From the NCBI RefSeq assembly GCF_007109405.1, contig NZ_VJOY01000024.1:1-38457 (forward strand): a stretch of DNA of 38,457 bases, given 5' to 3'. A model generated the notes under the pieces. It was not told the origin of the DNA and ran no database searches. It worked only from the letters and a program-made list of their open reading frames with translations. This document shows, piece after piece, positions 34,625 to 38,457 of this stretch. The translations under genes were made by a program, and so were the position numbers. This DNA is from Pseudomonas mangiferae. Its GTDB lineage: Bacteria; Pseudomonadota; Gammaproteobacteria; Pseudomonadales; Pseudomonadaceae. Each line of letters opens with the position of its first letter. The stretch's first letter is position 1.

Positions 34625-34660
34625 ACGCGTTTTCGCGATGGCCCATGGCCAAGTAACTAG

Positions 34661-35686
<1,026 letters not shown>

Positions 35687-35707
35687 GTCGACGACTCGCT
35701 TGAAAAG

Positions 35708-35730
35708 ACGCGGCCTCGGCCGCGTTTTTT
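35708..35730 (+). terminator. Rho-independent terminator of ilvIHC
   Basis: An 8-bp GC-rich stem (ACGCGGCC / GGCCGCGT) with a tight 2-nt or, after fraying, 4-nt loop lies 21 bp after the ilvC stop and runs into six Ts on the plus strand. Confidence 0.93.
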
Positions 35731-35748
35731 CATTCCGACGAAAGGCTC

Positions 35749-35757
35749 TGGTATAAA
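35749..35757 (+). promoter_or_regulatory. Extended -10 promoter of pssA
   Basis: TGGTATAAA provides an extended -10 (TGn plus TATAAA). A start near 35764 leaves a leader of about 73 nt before the pssA ATG. The -35 region is weak, as expected for an extended -10 promoter. It lies just after the ilvC terminator. Confidence 0.6.
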
Positions 35758-35836
35758 GCACAGCGTCGGCGCCCAGAACCCGTGCCGCTGACGCCTGTCG
35801 TACACATAACCAGTCCCGTTGCACAAGGTAATGTTC

Positions 35837-36652
35837 ATGAACGAACGTCCCGAGGAGTCCAGCCAGGCAGCCGATGCCGAAAGCCTGCTGCCGATCGATG
35901 AACACGTCGAGGAAGGGCATGACGCCGAGGGCCGCAAGGTCCGCCACCGCGGCATCTACTTGCTGCCGAATCTCTTCACCACGGCGAACCTCTTCGCCGG
36001 CTTCTATTCCATCATCAACGCCATGGGCGGCAACTTCGCCACGGCCGCCGCGACCATCTTCGTGGCGATGGTGCTGGACAGCCTGGATGGTCGGGTCGCC
36101 CGCTTGACCAACACCCAAAGCGCCTTCGGCGCCGAGTACGACTCACTCTCGGACATGGTCGCTTTTGGTCTGGCGCCGGCGTTGCTGGCCTACGAGTGGG
36201 CTCTCGGCGACTTGCGCAGCGTCGGTCTGGCCGTGGCCTTCATTTATGTCGCCGGTGCTGCCCTGCGCCTGGCGCGCTTCAACACCCAGATCGGTAAGGT
36301 GGACAAGAAGTGGTTCATCGGCCTCGCCAGCCCGGCCGCGGCCGGGGTGGTCGCCGGCACCGTCTGGACGTTCAGCGACTTCGGCATCAGGGGCTCCAAC
36401 ATGTCCTTCCTGGTGGCGTTGCTGGTGGCGGCGGCGGGCACCCTGATGGTGAGCAACATCAAGTACTACAGCTTCAAGGACCTGGACATGAAGGGTCGCG
36501 TGCCCTTCGTGGCGATCCTCGTCGTAGTACTGGTGTTCGCCGTGGTGTTCAGCGATCCGCCCCGCGTGCTCCTGCTGATCTTCCTCGCCTATGCTGCGTC
36601 CGGGCCAATCCAGCACCTGCTGCGAGGACGCCGGCGCAAGACCGAGGTGTAA
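35837..36652 (+). CDS. pssA: CDP-diacylglycerol--serine O-phosphatidyltransferase
   Basis: PssA makes phosphatidylserine, the precursor of phosphatidylethanolamine, from CDP-diacylglycerol and serine at the inner membrane. This is the membrane CDP-alcohol phosphotransferase type (type II), not the E. coli HKD type. The full motif D-x2-DG-x2-AR-x8-G-x3-D-x3-D is present, with Asp81, Asp84, Arg89, Asp102 and Asp106 (DSLDGRVAR ... FGAEYDSLSD). About seven membrane segments are visible, and the first ~35 residues are acidic and cytoplasmic. The ATG at 35837 (MNERPEESS) has AAGGT at the right distance. An ATG at 35831 and a TTG at 35819 are less likely. 271 residues from this start. Confidence 0.95.
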   Translation: MNERPEESSQAADAESLLPIDEHVEEGHDAEGRKVRHRGIYLLPNLFTTANLFAGFYSIINAMGGNFATAAATIFVAMVLDSLDGRVARLTNTQSAFGAEYDSLSDMVAFGLAPALLAYEWALGDLRSVGLAVAFIYVAGAALRLARFNTQIGKVDKKWFIGLASPAAAGVVAGTVWTFSDFGIRGSNMSFLVALLVAAAGTLMVSNIKYYSFKDLDMKGRVPFVAILVVVLVFAVVFSDPPRVLLLIFLAYAASGPIQHLLRGRRRKTEV

Positions 36653-36663
36653 TTTCTTCCAGG

Positions 36664-36704
36664 CTCCGCAGTCTACTGGGCACCATCCGGTGCCCAGTGC
36701 GGAG
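36664..36704 (+). other. Strong stem-loop covering the msrP ribosome-binding site
   Basis: Between pssA and msrP an inner perfect 10-bp stem (ACTGGGCACC / GGTGCCCAGT, loop ATCC) is extended, after a 4-nt bulge, by an outer stem CTCCGC / GCGGAG. The outer 3' arm contains GGAG (36701-36704), the only Shine-Dalgarno candidate for the msrP ATG 8 nt downstream. No U-tract follows, so it is not a classical terminator. It could limit read-through from pssA or gate translation of msrP. Confidence 0.75.
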
Positions 36705-36712
36705 TCCGCCCC

Positions 36713-37717
36713 ATGCTCATCCAGTTTCCCGCCGCGTCCGCCTCCCGCGAATCCGACGTCACCCCCGAACCTGTTTACCTTTCCCGACGTGCACTGATGG
36801 CTGCGGGGGGCACCCTCGCCGCAGGCCTCGCCTTGCCGGGACGCGCTGCCGAGGGCGCGCGCTACCCTGACGTCGAGCCGGCCAACGGTCCGGCCTGGTT
36901 CGACGAAAAGTTGTCCTCCACCCAGTGGCAGGCCATGGTGGCCCAGGGGGAAGCGACCACGCCATTTTCCGATGCGACCCATTACAACAACTTCTACGAA
37001 TTCGGCACCGACAAGGGCGATCCGGCGAGCCAGGCCGGCTCGTTGCAAACCGAGCCTTGGCAGGTGGTGGTGGATGGCGAGGTGGGCAAGCCAGGCACCT
37101 ACGACCTGGAGGCCCTGATCAAGCCCCAGGGCTTCGAGGAGCGCATCTATCGCCTGCGCTGTGTGGAGGGTTGGTCGATGGTCATTCCCTGGCTGGGCTT
37201 TCCACTTGCCGCCTTGCTGAAGCAGGTGGAGCCGACAGGGCAGGCGCGCTTCGTTCGCTTCGAGACGCGCGTCGCACCTGAGCAGATGCCTGGTGTGCGC
37301 TCGGGATTCAGCCTGGTGAACTGGCCCTACGTGGAAGGGCTGCGCCTGGATGAGGCGACCCATCCTCTGGCTTTCCTGGCGGTAGGGATGTACGGACGGG
37401 TATTGCCCAATCAGAACGGTGCGCCGTTGCGGCTCGTGGTGCCTTGGAAGTACGGCTTCAAGAGCATCAAGTCCATCGTGCGGATCAGCCTGACCCGCGA
37501 GCAACCCAAGACCACGTGGGAAACCATCGCGCCCGAGGAGTACGGCTTCTACGCCAACGTCAACCCGCAGGTCGACCATCCCCGTTGGAGCCAGGCCCGG
37601 GAGCGACGGCTGCCCGGCAGCCTTTTCCGACCCAATGTCATTCCGACCCGGCTGTTCAATGGCTATGACGAGGTGGCGGGGCTCTACTCCGGCATGGACC
37701 TGAGGACCCAATATTGA
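36713..37717 (+). CDS. msrP: Protein-methionine-sulfoxide reductase catalytic subunit MsrP
   Basis: MsrP (YedY) is a periplasmic molybdenum-cofactor enzyme that repairs oxidised methionines, for example after hypochlorous-acid stress, with electrons from MsrQ. The 334-residue protein has a twin-arginine signal ([10 protein letters not shown] at 24-33, cleavage near residue 46) and the sulfite-oxidase fold. The molybdenum-binding Cys150 is in [13 protein letters not shown], with the further family motifs [15 protein letters not shown] and [14 protein letters not shown]. The stop overlaps the msrQ start by 4 bp. Its Shine-Dalgarno lies inside a strong hairpin, suggesting translational control. 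In enterics this pair is induced by HprSR; no such two-component genes are in the window. Confidence 0.96.
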   Translation: MLIQFPAASASRESDVTPEPVYLSRRALMAAGGTLAAGLALPGRAAEGARYPDVEPANGPAWFDEKLSSTQWQAMVAQGEATTPFSDATHYNNFYEFGTDKGDPASQAGSLQTEPWQVVVDGEVGKPGTYDLEALIKPQGFEERIYRLRCVEGWSMVIPWLGFPLAALLKQVEPTGQARFVRFETRVAPEQMPGVRSGFSLVNWPYVEGLRLDEATHPLAFLAVGMYGRVLPNQNGAPLRLVVPWKYGFKSIKSIVRISLTREQPKTTWETIAPEEYGFYANVNPQVDHPRWSQARERRLPGSLFRPNVIPTRLFNGYDEVAGLYSGMDLRTQY

Positions 37718-38343
37718 AACGTTACGGCCCATGGCGCCTGGCCGTCTTCGTCTCCGCATGGATTCCGTTGCTGCTGTGGTTCTACCAAGGCTGGACCCTA
37801 CAACTGGGCACCGACCCCGGAAAGACGCTGGTGGACCGTCTGGGGCTGGCCACCCTCATCCTGCTGCTGATCACTTTGGCCATGACGCCCTTCCGCTATC
37901 TGACTGGCTGGGGCGGCTGGCTGGCCGTGCGACGTCAACTCGGTCTGTGGAGCTTCGCTTATGCAGTGCTGCACGTGGTGGGCTATGGAGTCTTCCTGTT
38001 GGCGCTGAACTGGGGGCAACTGCTGGCGGACTTGGTGAAGCGCCCCTATATCGTCGTCGGTGCCTTGGCATGGCTCTGCCTGCTGCTTCTGGCCCTCACG
38101 TCCAATCGCTTTGCCATGCGTCGCCTGGGCACGCGCTGGAAGACCTTGCACACCCTGATCTACCCCGCGCTGCTGCTGGCACTGCTGCATATGTTGTGGA
38201 TCGTCCGTTCGGATCTGAAGGAATGGTCGCTCTATGCCGCGGTGGGTTTTGCCTTGCTGGTGCTGCGCATTCCCAGCGTGGCTGGTTGGCTTGCCAGTGG
38301 CCGTATTGCATTGTTTTCACAAAAGGTTCAAAAAAACCGTTGA
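37714..38343 (+). CDS. msrQ: Heme-binding membrane subunit MsrQ
   Basis: MsrQ (YedZ) passes electrons from the respiratory chain to MsrP. It is a 209-residue integral membrane cytochrome b of the ferric-reductase-like family, with about six helices. Candidate heme ligands are the histidines in [21 protein letters not shown] and ALLHMLW. The start is a TTG at 37714 overlapping the msrP TGA (TTGA), an uncommon start that fits tight translational coupling. The N-terminus [12 protein letters not shown] matches the family. Its stop codon falls inside the -35 box of the following rRNA promoter. Confidence 0.95.
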   Translation: MKRYGPWRLAVFVSAWIPLLLWFYQGWTLQLGTDPGKTLVDRLGLATLILLLITLAMTPFRYLTGWGGWLAVRRQLGLWSFAYAVLHVVGYGVFLLALNWGQLLADLVKRPYIVVGALAWLCLLLLALTSNRFAMRRLGTRWKTLHTLIYPALLLALLHMLWIVRSDLKEWSLYAAVGFALLVLRIPSVAGWLASGRIALFSQKVQKNR

Positions 38344-38367
38344 CGTGAGTTTCGTGGCCCCTATAAT
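38340..38367 (+). promoter_or_regulatory. Probable rRNA operon promoter
   Basis: TTGACG (38340-38345) and a perfect TATAAT (38362-38367) are separated by 16 bp, the typical rrn spacing. A GC-rich discriminator (GCGCACC) follows, and A-rich tracts upstream (38316-38338) resemble an UP element. In P. aeruginosa a 16S rRNA gene follows msrQ at this locus, so this is very likely an rrn promoter. The -35 overlaps the msrQ stop. Confidence 0.8.
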
Positions 38368-38373
38368 GCGCAC

Positions 38374-38457
38374 CACTTCCGGCGCGTAGCCAACGCAAAA
38401 CGCTTTGTAGATCAAGGGGTTGAGTGGTTGGAAGCATCCTAGGATGCGGCGGTGGAA
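38374..38457 (+). other. Start of rRNA leader, cut by the window edge
   Basis: The last ~84 bp contain no ORF and no part of 16S rRNA that I can recognise. They would be the 5' leader of the rRNA precursor if the promoter assignment is right. No complete boxA (TGCTCTTTA-like) element is visible yet. Confidence 0.5.

Overview
The window is about 38.5 kb of high-GC chromosomal DNA with the gene content and order of a Pseudomonas core chromosome. From memory, the blocks pgi-panC-panB-folK-pcnB-crcZ-cbrB-cbrA-cbrX-gluQ-dksA-aminotransferase-sfsA, phuW/prrF/cbpA and mrcB-ilvIHC-pssA-msrPQ-rrn match the PA4732 to PA4690 neighbourhood of P. aeruginosa. The protein sequences, a tonB inserted in the heme locus and a single prrF copy suggest a different Pseudomonas species, probably of or near the aeruginosa/resinovorans lineage. 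No mobile element, CRISPR array, tRNA or prophage is visible.

Left part (1-13.8 kb), nearly all on the minus strand: the start of an acetyl-CoA acetyltransferase, a DUF2236/MpaB oxygenase-like gene, pgi with its terminator, then panC-panB-folK-pcnB (read pcnB to panC, with ATGA overlaps). Next comes the carbon-catabolite control module. The CbrA sensor kinase, with a transporter-like N-terminus, and the overlapping small membrane protein CbrX precede CbrB. Downstream lies the sRNA CrcZ, with a sigma-54 promoter, a cluster of GTTAC repeats upstream of it that are likely CbrB sites, six A-rich Hfq/Crc-type motifs and a terminator. gluQ and dksA follow, with a terminator between them.

Middle part (14-27.9 kb): an aminotransferase-sfsA pair, a Rieske protein, and a complete heme-uptake locus. 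The receptor phuR diverges from tonB-phuS-phuT-phuU-phuV-phuW around a shared Fur box. The heme operon converges on the Fur-controlled sRNA PrrF, which has its own promoter, Fur box and terminator. Then come cbpA (cyclic-nucleotide-binding domain), a stand-alone TfoX C-terminal domain, a pentapeptide-repeat protein and an APH-like/AAA fusion, all on the minus strand.

Right part (28-38.4 kb), mostly plus strand: mrcB (PBP1b), a TPR lipoprotein and yqcC; a DUF4124 protein on the minus strand; ilvI-ilvH-ilvC (branched-chain amino acids) with a terminator; pssA; and msrP-msrQ (periplasmic methionine sulfoxide repair). The window ends just after what looks like an rRNA operon promoter overlapping the msrQ stop codon.

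The strongest points beyond routine annotation are the two sRNAs with their regulatory sites, cbrX, a stem-loop that would bury the msrP ribosome-binding site, an intercistronic stem-loop between phuS and phuT, a possibly leaderless mrcB mRNA, a heme-locus receptor whose plug lacks histidine, and the extra tonB. I did not find a clearly new multi-gene system.
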